Part shown: in pieces, positions 1 to 12,279 of the stretch
How positions within the stretch are numbered: position 1 is the stretch's first letter
Layout of the letters: each line of letters starts with the position of its first letter
Assembly: GCA_021904315.1 (NCBI GenBank)
Contig: CM038910.1
Span: forward strand, 18,290,001-18,354,000
Origin: Sphagnum magellanicum
Lineage: Eukaryota > Streptophyta > Sphagnopsida > Sphagnales > Sphagnaceae
DNA: 64,000 nucleotides
Reading direction: 5' to 3'
Translations under genes and position numbers: made by a program
Notes under the pieces: generated by a model
What the model was told of the DNA's origin: nothing
Seen by the model: the letters and a program-made list of their open reading frames with translations, nothing else
Database searches by the model: none

Positions 1-57
1 AAAACGGTAAAACTTTGACCTTGAGAATCAGACCCAACAGCACCCCCACCAAAAAGA

Positions 58-290
58 CTTCAAAAAAAAAGCATGAGAAGAAGAGAAAGAAGAAGGGGGA
101 AAAAACCCAAAACTTCAAAGCAAAGCATAAGAAGAAGAAGAAGAAGAAGAAGAAAGAGAGAAACCCACCTTAACCCAAACTGCAAAGCAAAGCAGAAGGA
201 GGAGGGAAGAAGCCTTGATCCAAAACTTCAAAGCAGAGCAGAAGGAGGAGGAGGAGGAGGAGGAGGAAATCAAACTTGCAACTGTAATCA
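58..290. repeat. Purine-rich imperfect tandem repeat with AAG and GAG tracts
   Basis: Copies of a unit containing CTTCAAAGCAAAGCA, each followed by an AAG or GAG microsatellite, occur at about 60, 110, 176 and 221. The whole stretch from 1 to about 490 is strongly purine-rich on the plus strand and therefore CTT/CTC-rich on the minus strand. Such tracts are common in plant 5' leaders, so a minus-strand gene could lie beyond the left edge, but nothing in the window proves it. Short open frames here are low-complexity artefacts. Confidence 0.6.
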
Positions 291-490
291 AGAAACAGCA
301 ACAAAAAGCTTAGATGTAAAACTTTGATTGGAGTGAAGATGATGAGGTAGGGAAGGAGCAAAGAGAGAAGAAAAGGAAGGACCAAAGAAGAGCAGTAAGC
401 AAAGGAAGACCAGAGAGGCAACAACAACAATAGACCAAAATTCTAGCCACACAGTAGTAACACTCACACAACTACTAAGCTTTGGAAACC

Positions 491-1311
491 AAAAATAAAA
501 AAGGGAGAGAAGCATGTTGCACTCTACTCATCTAACAAACAAAATTGGTCTCACAAAAAGTGTGTCTTCTTTTTTTTCCTCCCCCACCTGTTTCTGACTT
601 GCCAGGAAAAGAGGATAAAAAGGGCAAAAAACAGACCTCAAAAAAACACACTAAAATCACAGCTCTTTCTTCTCGCCCCTTTACTTTTTGCCACCTTGCA
701 ACTTCATCTGCCACATGATTTTTTACTGTAACTTACTTTTTCATTCTGTTGAACAAAACCCAACCCACTTTTTCATCCACCCACCTCCCTCCCCCACTCC
801 CCCCAAAAAAGCACACACTCAATCTCTTCTACCCACAATCCTCCCTTTTCCATCTCCAACTTGTGGCTAGAGTTGTTGTAGAAAGCCAGATAGTAGTGGA
901 TGGCCTTTTCTCAATAGGTAGCAAGTTTCCATTATAAGGGGGAAAGGAAGGGGAAAGAGGAAGGAAGTGGGGACGTCATTCTGTGGCTACCGTTTTTTAA
1001 GTACCTGCCATTTTGGTGAGTCGATTTTGCTCATTTTGTCATTTTGCAAGTTTGGTACTTCAAGGCCTGGGCTTGTTCCACTAAGTAAACACCTCAAGTC
1101 TGGTAGTAGAGTTAGATGCCCTGTAGTTTGATCATGGTTTCTACTAGGGTCTGGAACCAAGGCTTTTTTCTTTTTTTTAATTGATATAAAATAGAAGGCG
1201 AAAATTTCCCATAAATATAAATCTTAGTCGAATTTCCCAATTTTTTACAAAACTTGTTCCAAGACAAAAAATCACTGCCTAGAATGGCCAGTTGAAGAGC
1301 TTAACAACACT
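491..1311. other. Intergenic, no gene seen
   Basis: This stretch turns from purine-rich to pyrimidine-rich (C and T runs near 560-600 and 770-860) and then to mixed sequence. No coding region, RNA gene or transposon end was recognised. Confidence 0.5.
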
Positions 1312-1319
1312 GTTGATAC

Positions 1320-1653
1320 AAGTGTTGGTCTGGTATCAACTTATTTTGATACCAACTGGTACTGATATTGGAGCCTTGAAAAAAATTTGATACCACTCTG
1401 GTACTGGTATTGGCTATCTTTAAAAAATTTATACCAGTCTGGTATTGATTTTAGGCTCAATGATGATTTTGGGCCGGTATATGGCAGGTATATGACGGGT
1501 ATGAAGCGGGTATTACCTCAAGTCACTACCAGCTTGTACTGGTATTAAAGCTGATACCAGACTTAGCTCATACCAGACTGGTCTGGTATTTGATACCAGT
1601 GTTCATACCAGTATTGATACCAGTCTGTGACCCTATGCACCACACCAACACTG
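1320..1653. mobile_element. Non-autonomous hAT-type MITE (334 bp) with 8-bp TSD
   Basis: The left end begins AAGTGTTGGTCTGG and the right end, read inward on the other strand, begins CAGTGTTGGTGTGG, a 14-bp terminal inverted repeat with 12 matches. Identical 8-bp copies of GTTGATAC flank the element (1312-1319 and 1654-1661). An 8-bp duplication and a CAGTGTTGG-like end are hallmarks of the hAT superfamily. The inside is built from many direct and inverted copies of GGTATC/GATACC and CCAGTCTGG, as in hAT subterminal regions. There is no coding capacity, so a hAT transposase would have moved it in trans. Confidence 0.85.
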
Positions 1654-1661
1654 GTTGATAC

Positions 1662-2735
1662 ATATGTATATCACAAATGGAACTGGATGACCAAAAGTGG
1701 AACCAGCAGATGACCACCTATCTGACCTAGGAAAAACCTAAAAAAAAGTACCTGAATAACAACACACCAAACAAAAGACCCATTACTATTTTCAAAGACA
1801 ATTGAGAATTATTTTTTAACAATTGAGTAGCCTACATTTTGATTGTGCACAAAATCTGGAAGCGCTATGGTCCATGAAAGTGTGTGCTTTTTATGGGGGG
1901 ATGGGGAGGAGGGGGCCCAAACCAAACTTAGAACTTAGGAAAAAGGAGGAAAAAGGAGAAAAGAGAGAAAATTAGCTCCTCCAGATGTCTCCTGCATAAA
2001 AGCTATCGTGTGTGTAATTGTGGGATCTTTAGTTGAAGGTAGTGCCATGTGTTGCAGCAATAGTGGAGTTTCCCATGGGTGGGTGGGCACTTCTTGTTGG
2101 ATGTCATACAGGATTTTAGGCTTCTACCATTCCATGACTTCAATCATTTGAGTGGTGGCAAATCATGGTTCTATTGTGCAGAGTCTTTGGAGCTGACAGA
2201 TAGATAGGCAGACCAGAGAGGAAGAAGAAAAAAGTTTGGTAATTGATTGATAACATTAATTCTCCCCCCCCCCCTCCCCCCTCCTCCTGCTCCTCCTCCT
2301 CTTCCTTCTTTCCTTTCCCCCACCCCCCTCCAACCCAGGACCTTGAGGAAGAAATTAGGAATATAATAAATAACCAAGTGGGCACTTGTGGGAACATGAA
2401 GGAACCATATGGAGAACATTTGAGAACGTCAAATTCCAAAAAACCTCCCCAAAAAAACTCTCCCCCTCCCTAAAGCAAGAAAACTGGGCCTCTTGGGTGA
2501 ATGTTGTCTCACCTCATTGGCTGGGAAGGATTTCTATTTCTAATTGTGTTACCTTGTCACCACTTTTGACCCAGGCATTGGGAGGGGCATGAATTGTGAG
2601 GACATACTGAGTGATGTACCTACCATTGTGTGCATGATTAACCCCTATGCACCTGATAAGCTCAGATCTGGTTTTTTTTGGAATTTGAAATGGATCAAGC
2701 AGAAATTTAATGTTTTTCCAGTTCTCTTTTTGACC
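1662..2735. other. Intergenic with a polypyrimidine tract
   Basis: No gene is seen. A C-rich pyrimidine run lies at about 2263-2335. Its reverse complement gives long Gly/Glu-rich open frames that are low-complexity artefacts. Confidence 0.5.
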
Positions 2736-2997
2736 AGTGCAAGGTGATCATAGGCTCCACATGATATGTTGATCAGGTAGGTAAGTCATGGTCCATATTC
2801 TTGTGTAGGTATTTTTTCAGTGCAGCATGATCTAGGCTCCATGATCACATAGGCTCCACATGGTATGCTGATCAGGTTCAGTTTTTCTTTTTAGCCAATG
2901 GACTGTGATAATAGGATCTAGATGGTATGCTGATCAGATTCAGTTTTTCTTTTTAGCCAATGGACTGTGATAATAGGATCTAGATGGTATGCTGATC
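2736..2997. repeat. 62-bp tandem repeat plus related degenerate copies
   Basis: Two nearly identical 62-bp units lie head to tail at 2874-2935 and 2936-2997. Each contains TTTTTCTTTTTAGCCAATGG and ends in GGTATGCTGATC. Weaker relatives ending in TGTTGATCAGG or TGCTGATCAGG precede them from about 2736. The near identity of the two units points to a recent duplication. A separate weak duplication of CTGCCCAAAGGCAATAG occurs at about 3059 and 3128. Confidence 0.8.
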
Positions 2998-3349
2998 GGC
3001 CAAGTTGGTGTCCAAATTAGCTTGGGGTCCAATGAAAGGCCTCCTAAGGGATGGGGACTGCCCAAAGGCAATAGAGACCCAATTACAGGAAGGATAGTTA
3101 TCAACATATCAACCTCTCAATGCAGTCTGCCCAAAGGCAATAGGGAGCCAATCACATAAAGGACTACTGTATGAGCTCCAGTTGCATTGCCACTAATGAA
3201 GTTATCCATAAAATAATCCTCACTAAGAGCCTGGCTCTACCCTCTCATCCTTCCTTTTGACCTATCCATCAAGTCCAACAAAGTGAGGATCACTTTTCAA
3301 AACTAAGAACTCCCCAAAGTGGACGCCATGATTTCTTTTTTAATGACAC

Positions 3350-3735
3350 TTTGGTTTACCTACGTTACAATCCCATAGATTAGAGGGCTACCTAAATAAG
3401 GGACTAAATAGGTTAGGACTTACCTAAGGATGACCTGTGGCATACCTGTAGAGCTACCTACAGTAGGTACTACCCAAGGGATTCCCTAGGGGCCTACCTA
3501 AGTTAAAGTGTACCTGAGGATTAAATTAAGGTATTTTTTAGGGCCTACTACCTATGAGACTAGCTAGTGACTTCCTAGGTTAAAGCATACCTACAGATTT
3601 CTGAGGAGGCTACCCAGGACTACCTAGGGGTTACATAGGGACTATGTAGGGACTACCTGAGGGTGAGCCTAAGTTAAAGGTTACCTAGGAGCTACCTTGG
3701 GAACTATCTAGGGACTTCCTAAGTTGGGATCTCGT
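3350..3735. repeat. Degenerate CCTAC/GTAGG-rich tract
   Basis: About 380 bp are dominated by variants of TACCTA, CTACC and GGTAGG, such as GCTACCTA, GACTACC and TTACCTAAGG. No fixed period is seen. The same word family recurs in both CACTA elements of this window and in a 1-kb tract near 60 kb. Confidence 0.65.
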
Positions 3736-4409
3736 TCTTTCCCATCTCTCTGTTTCTCTGGGAAATCACAGGAGGTCTTTGACAATTGAAATACAAGATG
3801 GACACAAAGGCTAGAACAGCCCAGGAACCTTTTTTGGAATGCCAAATTTAAGTGTTTGACCACAAACTACTGCAGAGAAACATTTCAAAAGCTGTAAAGC
3901 TTTCTTAAGAAACACACAGTAGATTAGGGAAATGTACAAAGGAGTAAAATAAAGAAAAAGGGAGAAGCACTTATGCAGGCTGATGATATCTACTATTTAT
4001 GAAGGGATGTTGACAAAAGTTCAAGAATACTTATCAACAACAGCAATTGACCATAGCACACCTCAACAACAGGTGACAACGAGTCCATTAGATCCCAACA
4101 GTTACAGCAACTGTTGTTTACATGAGACATCAGTGGAACCCCAACATTGCAATCACAATTTGGTCAAGACATTCAAGCTGCAGTCTAATTTTCAAGAAGT
4201 GGGTTTTTCTGACTTTACAGATAACTTCAACAATAAGGAACCATTTGGAGCCATGTGCTAATCTAATCCACCCACAATTGGTTGATTTACTTGTCTGATG
4301 TGTCAAATTATATTGAAAGGGTTTCTACAGTCTGACCAATTGCACTGCTCAAAACCCTCATGAGATACAAAGTGCTTAGCAGTTAAGAGACCCATGATCA
4401 GTTCAACAC
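3736..4409. other. Intergenic, no gene seen
   Basis: Mixed-composition sequence. The 92-codon open frame at 3983-4261 has no recognisable domain and no supporting context. Confidence 0.4.
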
Positions 4410-4828
4410 CAAGCAGTTGTTTACTTTACTGAAGAACCTTCTGTTCCAGTTCTAAAAAGTAAATTGAACGGTATTGAACTGAACTGGGCATCCAGTTCTA
4501 CAAAAAACAAGTTATGATTCCAATTCTGAAAATCAGACCCCATTCTGGTCTGGTTCTTACTAACCTGAACCTGAAACCAAACATTAACTTCCAGTTAATC
4601 TCAAATTAACCCCAGGTTCTAGTCACTTTTTTGCCAAAACTGTGTATCTGGGTTCTGGTTCCAGACATAAGTAGTATCAGGAACCCAATTCCAGATCCGG
4701 TTCTTAAAACATACAATCCAATTCCAGTTTTGGTTCTGAAAAACAGACCTGGTTCCAGTTCAGTTTGTAGTAACTGGAAAATAAACTGGCAGTTCTTATC
4801 CACCAAAGCAGATACCCACCCAACACTG
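4410..4828. mobile_element. hAT-like non-autonomous element or fragment (family A)
   Basis: The right end reads ACCCACCCAACACTG, the inverse of a CAGTGTTGGGTGGGT hAT-like terminus. The interior is full of GGTTCTGGTTCCAG-type direct and inverted words. The left part (about 4410-4470) aligns with 50020-50075: both have TTTACTT, then GAAGAACC, then GGTTCTGGTTCTAAAAA or a close variant. I could not find a clean left terminus or target duplication, so the left limit is approximate. Confidence 0.55.
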
Positions 4829-5235
4829 GAAAGAACCTACTTTCAGAATTTCTGAGGTTTCCTTCCACCAGCTGCAACCATAAAATTAGCCAGGGTGGTG
4901 AGGAATCTTTACAAACACAATTCAAGGAGAATGTAGGCCTTCTGCAGCATGGTAGCTCACTCATCTCTGCACTTTGGAGTATAAGAATAGGGTGATTTTA
5001 TCTGTTATAAAAGGCTGCTCAACCAGTAGATTATGATTTCCTCACATGCAAACAATGGCATTTCAGAGATCTATTCATGATGATTGGTACCAAGCTAGCA
5101 GATGAAACAATGATGAAATTGAGAAGCACACTTGAAATCATGGCTACAATTTACACTCTTGCTAGACAAGAGGCTCCATCCATGCTCAATAGTCTTGTGC
5201 AGACCAATGACAAAAAAATAGTACTTGAGCAAATG
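4829..5235. other. 3' flank of GCP1, no separate gene
   Basis: This lies downstream of the GCP1 stop codon (minus strand) and should include its 3' UTR. No clear polyadenylation signal was identified. The plus-strand open frame 5077-5364 overlaps the last GCP1 exon in antisense and was not accepted. Confidence 0.4.
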
Positions 5236-8200
5236 CTAGTGGCTGCCCTGCATGTAATTCCTGACTTGGGCTGTGAGGGAAGGGTGGTCTCCAGTTTTCT
5301 TCAAAGAGCATGCAAAACTTTCACCTTCTGCATAAATCTCCCCAAGCTGCCATCGTGGCCTTAAATCCAACTGTTCCCATCCAATCAAACAGAACCCACC
5401 ATGATGGGTGAGTAGAAGGGAAAGCACATCCTGCCATTCTCAAATTTGGAACCTCACAAAGTTTCATGAGAACTGCAGAAAGCTTCAGGAAGACACACAG
5501 TATGCTCATGTGATGCCGGAAATGATGTGTCAGATAGCCTTTGTTCAAGAGCTTTTGTCACCAAGGACCTTAATCCAATCACTGGTTTAGCAACATACCC
5601 TCACATCATCCGGTTCATCAACAGGAGGTGGGGGATCTATTATGCCCCTTTTGTAATGCTCCACTCCAGCCCATGCAACCATCACCCCTGTTTGGTACAC
5701 CAATCTGGTCACATTCAGTCCACAATGCTAAAGATGGCTGACCATACAATGAGACCTTCCAATCCTGGCATTGACTGGGTCACATGAGACTGTGTCAGTA
5801 ACCACTGCATTCTCTCATCTAACAATGCATAATGTTAAAGAAGGATACAGAAAATAGAGCACATATGAGAACATCAAAAGAAGCAACATATTAGAATCTA
5901 AAACCTTAAATGTAAAATAAGAGGTAGAAAGAGACACCATTGTCAGTGCAAAGGCGAGGGGGAGGACAGACAAGGCGGAGCCCAACTGCTTCCACAAGAC
6001 TGTTGAGCTTGCTCCGTACTACTTTATTAGATGCAACACCTCCTGAGACAACCTTCAAAACCAATCCCAATCGGATGTTAGCAAATATCACCTCTAATTG
6101 GAGTGAATTGCACATCTTCAGCTTGACAACCATGGCAGAGACTCTTTTCACAAAATTTGCAACCTGGAAGCAAGCCAAAGGATGTTTCTCACCAGACAAT
6201 CTACAGAGGGATCAATAGTTCGTGCCCATTCCAAAGCTCTGCGGCACCTGTCCTCTAAATGTTGCACAGCTACTCTCTGCACAAACTCATCAGAGACAAA
6301 GTCTGAAACATGAAACTTCATGTAAACACACACACATCTACTTCCTCAACCCAAAGAAACACAGAACCTACTTCATCAACATTTTCTAAGTTTCTGGGGT
6401 TGAGATATACAGCAAACTTTGGTCTTCTCCATTAATACAACAATCACATTCAAATTTATGACTCTGGATGTTTCCTTTTTGACTGACAATTGCATATCCT
6501 ACAATCAGATTACAACAGGAAAATTGATCGGCCATACAGTGAAGTCATGACTGACTTTGTAATGCGCAATGGACTCAGCCTGCCTACAGCCTGCCTATTG
6601 CCATTACTTAATGGCCCACCAAACTAGAAGAGCTCAGAGGATGATGTTTGTCAAACAATTACCTGAAAAGATGCTGCAATGTCTGCCCGAAGTTGCCGCT
6701 CCTCACTTGTGGCCTCCGATATTGGTAAATCAGGACTACTACAAAAACTCAAGCCAAAAAATACACACTATGACACTCATAAACTCAGCAGTTTCTTGGT
6801 TGCGAGTTTCTGTCTGCAAATGTGAAATTGTCAGCATTTGCAACTGACTACATAGTTACATGTCAGCCCAACAAACTTTCTGGAGCTAAAAGATTTGTGA
6901 AAATAGATTGCTGCTCTGATCTGGAGTAAGACACAAAACTGAAATCAAGAGTAGCATGCCTCACATATTTTGTGATTCAATGGATAATCGAACTTGATTC
7001 TTAAGGCCAGCATATGAAAAGTTGCAATTCTTCTGGCTTCGCATTGGCACCTGCAAAATCCAACATAGCTTTGATATCAATGAAACTGAGAACTAGACCA
7101 CCCACATAGAGTGCTTATTGCAGAGAAAACTCCACAATAGGCCTTTGAAGGTAACTGCTTTATGTTGGTTCCAGCAGAACTCAAACTACCACAACAAGAA
7201 TGAGTGCAGTCATTACCTTATATAGGCATAACTCACAAAGTACCACTATCATCACCTTTATCCTGAATAGCAGTGACTAGCTGCCATTTTTCCCAATGAC
7301 TTCAATAGCTCCTGACAGTCAGTATAGATAGGCATATATAACAGTCCCCAAAAATTCAGGCAAATAATTACAAACAAAGCTCCGTGTTTTCTGTTTTATT
7401 TCTGGAACCAACAGGAATGCTCAGTCATGATATTGGTCAGCACTGGAAAGACAAACCTAATAGAAAATGTCATTAGTAACCTCATTCAAACTGCAACAAG
7501 CTTGTCAGTGGAACCCACCTGCATATCATGTGCAAGCAACTCTTGCCTCTGGCATTTCATCCACTAGTACACAGAAATAAGAAGGGCATTTCATGATTTT
7601 ATCAGCACAAGGCTTTGTGATCATATGCTCACCGACAAATTCAGAAAGTTTGGATTCCCTTCAAGTGCTATTTCCTCCAGCGCGGGGCCCCCTCCATGCT
7701 TTAAATTCAATCCAAGAAGCCTCGCCGTCTTATCATATGCCTATAACAATCAGCAATATAGAAGACACCAATGGTAAAACAGATGAGTTGCTGGAAAAAT
7801 TTCACATCTACTAATATGCAGGACTATTTGCTTATTTTTCAAGACCCCTTCTTTTGACATCTCATGACCCTATACATGGAAATGCATGAGGAACTGAAAC
7901 ATATATCACCTCACCAATAGCATCATCAACAGTTGTACCAAGCTGCAGGTATTGTCCAACATCCTGAGCCAACAGCAGCAAGTTGTGCCCCCCTATCAGC
8001 CATCCCCACAGTATGTATCCTGTCAATTCTGGATTTATTCACACATTGTATGGAACCAGAGTAATTTCTGTTTTTTTACTCTCACTGGTTACTCTGAAAG
8101 TATGTTCCTTGCACAACATTGCACAGCCAAGGCTAAAGACAAAGCAAGAATCCACAGAAGACTATGGTCCAACACTTGAAGATTGAAATCAAGAATGAAT

Positions 8201-10182
8201 TTGTCTACATACAGCTCTCAATGGGGAGGAAGTGACAACCACCAAATAAACACAAGCTACTCCACATATTTACTCTAGGAAAATAATCTAACTGATGACA
8301 GACTTTCAGTTCCTGTCAATGATATTGACTACTAGAGAAGGATGAAGCATACCAGAAACAAGAAGAACCACAAATGGGAAGTTCACTGCTTCCTCTGTAA
8401 GCCTTCACATTCACAAAAACCACAACCAGGAATGAGGGCCCCCTCAGGGTTCATGTTAGCCCCAGAAACAAGACAATAGGGTTTGCAGGTTGAGGGTTGA
8501 GAAAAGAGAGAAAACCTGGCCACAAGTGCATGTGCCTCCATGTGATGAATGGGCACCAGAGGCAAGCGATGTGCTCGCGCTATATCCCTGGCCTTCCTAA
8601 CCCCCACTGTGCAACATTTTGATTAAATATCATGACCTACAGGAGACAAAAACATTTCATAGAACGTAACAATGGGACTCAAAAGACCCATCGGTGAGAG
8701 GAAACGAAACCCTTACTAGGAAAACCGCCTCCCAAACAGGAAAGCACATCAGTACACATTAGAAGGAGGAAAAAAAATGGAAAGAGAAATAAAACTCCAG
8801 ACCAAGAACACAAATGCTATCACAGAAAATTTACTGGAAAATATATCGATCTAAGAGTAAGTTTGGTAAATCCCTGGCCATTCTTCACACTGGTTCAGCT
8901 TCCATAATCCCTGATAAAGACTCACCCCGTAAGCACAGGCTAAGGCCAGGGCCAATGGTCACAGCCACAGCTGAAAGATCTGATTCCTGCACTCGAGCAT
9001 TTGCCAATGCTTCTGCTACTACCTGCCCATCTTGACATAGTTCCCAGTCAAAACATTATTCACAGGTAGCAGGTCTATTAAATGCAATGTGTGAAGGAAG
9101 GAGCATGCACTCACAATTCAGGAATCAAAACACTCAATAACGAATTTGCCCTGGAGTTCATTGCAGTCTAACCACAGTTATGCATAAACAATCACCATAT
9201 ATAGGAAAACCCTAAAAGTGGTTCCCCCAATGATCAGCAAAGCAAGCAAAATCTGCACTTAGATATGAATGCAGATTGGAGGTTAAAAGAGAACAGAAAA
9301 ACTGTACCCTGTCAATAGCCTTGAAGTGCTCACTCTGTGCCAAATTAGGTACTACCCCACCCCACTGGGATAGCAGATCTGCCTATAACACCCATCCCCA
9401 TATGCAGAGTACACAGTACAAGTGTCATCAAGCCCGACATATCACAGCAAAATGGGAACATACTCATCACACTTTATAGTTAAGCAATTGTAGTTTTCTA
9501 GTGGGCAGGTTGGGGTTTAGGTCTTTTCATGCATACATAACAGACTAACTGGAAAGCTCTGTAATAAGCATCATCTGGTAGACATCATCTAAGGACAAAA
9601 ACCAGTGCATTACTGACAATTCCAAGCTTCAGACATGGGTCAGACACAAAGTTTCCTATCTGTAAGTACCTGTGATGAAAGAGCTTCACCCAAAATTCGG
9701 CCATCTGTCGAGACCTGTCACACATTACCGGAACAAGAATGAATGATCCCTTCACCATTCCAGTTCAGAATTCAGAACCCTAATCTAAATTTCGCAGCTC
9801 TGAGATCTGTGAAGAAAAGTTGCGTTCCCCGAAAAAGACAACACACATGCATACACGCACACAGACGGAGAGTTGAAAAGGAGAAGCTTTCCAATACCAC
9901 AGCAGCACCGGTATCGTCACAGCTGGTCTCGATGCCCAGCACCAGATCCCCCCGCCTCTCCTGCGCTTTCACCTTGGCCACAGCGGCCCACGACAGTCCC
10001 CGTGACCCTGGGAGCACCAAATCACTCCCGAGGAAACAACGGCGTCCAAGTAGCGGCGAGGAACGAAGGCGGCAGGAGGAGGAGAAAGTTGCACAATTGG
10101 GTTTGAAGGACAGAATCCGCAAAGCTACACAACAGCAGTGGCCACATAATAATAGCGGCAGCCTCATCGCTGCTGTCATCAC
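5236..10182 (-). CDS. GCP1: Organellar tRNA N6-threonylcarbamoyladenosine synthase (TsaD/Qri7/OSGEPL1 family), 14 exons
   Basis: Predicted to transfer threonylcarbamoyl to A37 of ANN-decoding tRNAs in mitochondria and/or plastids. Exons, minus strand: 10182-9898, 9714-9670, 9382-9308, 9022-8926, 8606-8516, 8394-8353, 7992-7910, 7740-7633, 7050-6965, 6735-6663, 6276-6193, 6052-5938, 5687-5605, 5370-5236. All introns are GT-AG. Total is about 466 residues, near the usual plant length. Residues 1-78 are Arg/Ser/Leu/Cys-rich with almost no acid at the start, like a transit peptide. The core starts with GIETSCDDTG (about 83-92). The metal-binding HHMEAH is in exon 5, SGGH at the exon 6/7 junction, NFSYAGLK in exon 9, and SGGVASNK and CTDNG in exon 12. 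Every junction keeps frame except exon 5 to 6: exon 5 ends two bases into a codon while exon 6 needs one, so the canonical splice shifts frame. This could be a real 1-bp lesion, a sequence error or an unusual splice. The ATG at 10182 is the first in the frame; nearby Met6 is an alternative. Confidence 0.9.
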
Positions 10183-10397
10183 TATCCCTCCTCCTGTGTT
10201 GTATGCTATTTTCTATCACTCTTCTCCCTTTTGATCCTCGCCCCTTTCCCTTCTTCTCCGCGATTGTCTACTGTACACTGCCATTCTTCACGTTCTTCGT
10301 TTGCGTTTCTCCACTTTTTTTCTTCCCGAGTCCGAGTCCTCCTCACGACGATGATCATTCTTGTAACCATGAAAGCTAACTTACTGCACGATGTAGT

Positions 10398-10433
10398 TCT
10401 AGGGTTTAGGGTTTAAGTTCCCTAAACCCTAGA
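10398..10433 (-). promoter_or_regulatory. Palindromic telobox upstream of GCP1
   Basis: A perfect 13-bp inverted repeat, TCTAGGGTTTAGG and its complement, surrounds a 10-nt spacer. Each arm contains the telobox AAACCCTA in one orientation. Teloboxes are known in plant promoters of translation and organelle-biogenesis genes, where Telobox-binding and Myb-like factors act. This one sits about 220 bp before the GCP1 start codon, a fitting position for the promoter of a tRNA-modification gene. An interstitial telomere scar is the alternative. Confidence 0.6.
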
Positions 10434-12279
10434 CCCTATAACCGAACACCCTGTTATTGGAAAATTGTTCTTGCAACCCACCTGAGTCTAGAGCTGAATT
10501 CCTCAGCATAACCCATCTATCCATCCATTGGAAATGTATCCACCCATCCAATGGAAACCTGTTATGGCCTAAGTAACTGACAAGAGTCCGCCAGTTATTT
10601 GAAATAGCCTCAACATGGGAGTGTTGAGGCTACCTTACCCTAAGGTCAGTTTCATAATTAAATAATGCAATGAAATTTTGTGAAAATATGAAGTTGACAT
10701 GTTGAAAATCATCATAATTATCATAAAGCTACATTCTGAATAATTTCACTGCTCATATCACAATATTTTAGTAGATGATGAAAAAATATATATTTTCAAA
10801 TTTTAAAAAATAATTCATTCTTGGAAAAAAAAAATTATTCATTTTGTTAATGTGGAAATTGACCCTAGGTTACGATATTTCCAATAATTGTTAATCAATT
10901 GTAATGAGAATTAAGAGTGCCTCTTTTAAATCCATGAAAAGAGTGGTCATTACATTTTCATTATACAACCAACACTAAGCCGCCAAGGTACTTGTAAACC
11001 CTCTTGTTTCCACCACCTCACACAACCCATATAAAACATCAGGGGGATTTTTGTGTGTAGTTGGAGGGTGCCTTACTACAAGGAATTTTTCCTCCATGAG
11101 AGGGGTTTCCAAAAAACCTGATGATTGCTCCTAGATGCATTTCATTTTTTGAAATGCTCACTTTCTTCTTTCTTGCCATGTTAATAGATGGGTGTCTACT
11201 GTAAGAATAAATAAATAATAAATAAAAATCCACAGGGTTCTTAATGCTCAGTAAAATTCTTGGTCATGAACTTTACCAAAACCAGGTTCACTTTTGACTC
11301 TGCTCCACAAAGGCCTTTATTCGGATAACGCATGTGGTCTTGGGCTTTCCCCTCGATGTAGCTACCTATGTAGATTGGTAGGTTTCAAAACGAAGTAGGT
11401 AGGGAACGTGAGTGGTTACAATGTAGGTAACATTAAGTTTTCTTGCAGCAACCTCAATGTGTAGCAAGGTGACTTGTATGCCCAACACATCTTTTGTACT
11501 TCATGCAAAAGCTATTTGCTTAAACTTTCTTATTTGCATTTGTATATGATGGTTCTAGTCCATTACAAACCAACATTGATGTGAAACTAATATCAAAATT
11601 GAAATTATAAAGGATTGTTCATACATAGTGGTAGTTGTGTGATAGCACCCCTATAAATTGTGAGTGTTCACAACACATTAACATTTGGTTGATAAATAGC
11701 ATACATGATAGCATAACATGACTAACTAATTAAATCACTAATGTTTGTTGTAATGTATCCTGATAAACTATTAAAATGTTTTCAAAATCTAATGAATCTT
11801 GTCATTATCATCAATGGCAACTTATTAACTTCAAATCATATGTTTTAAATTATCAATTGCAAGGTCTATCAATTATACCCATGTTTGAAAATGCTTGACC
11901 ATTTCTATCTAAAGTATGCATTTACAACCTCATGATCATTTTTGTTTCTAGAGTGCATTGTGAAATGTTCATTTAATCTTCATGAATAGTTTTGTCTTTT
12001 TCAAAATGCATTGTGAATTTTTATAAGTCCATGAATGCATGAGCATCAAGAGCTTCTAACATCATGAGCATTGTGAGCATTTGAGTGTCATGAACAACTA
12101 AACATTTAACTTTGTTAACATTGTGAACATCTACTTCTTCATGAAATTCTTCACAAGTCCAACATCATCCTAGAACCACATCGACAAGTTCACAAATGTC
12201 CAATGTCACCCTACAACCACAACAAGTTCACAAGTGTCTAGCATTGCCATTTTGCAATCACAACATGTTACCACACACA
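10434..12279. other. AT-rich intergenic region, no gene seen
   Basis: No coding region was recognised. A short GTAGGTA-type patch lies at about 11350-11430. The stretch 12000-12270 repeats words such as CACAAGT, CAACATC and ACATTGTGA without a clear period. Confidence 0.45.

Noticed and set aside
2140..2473. Overlapping Gly/Glu-rich and Pro/Ser-rich frames on both strands
   Set aside because: Created by the polypyrimidine tract; low complexity only.
9743..10234. 163-codon plus-strand open frame
   Set aside because: It is antisense to GCP1 exon 1, which has a conserved core motif and good splice sites on the minus strand.
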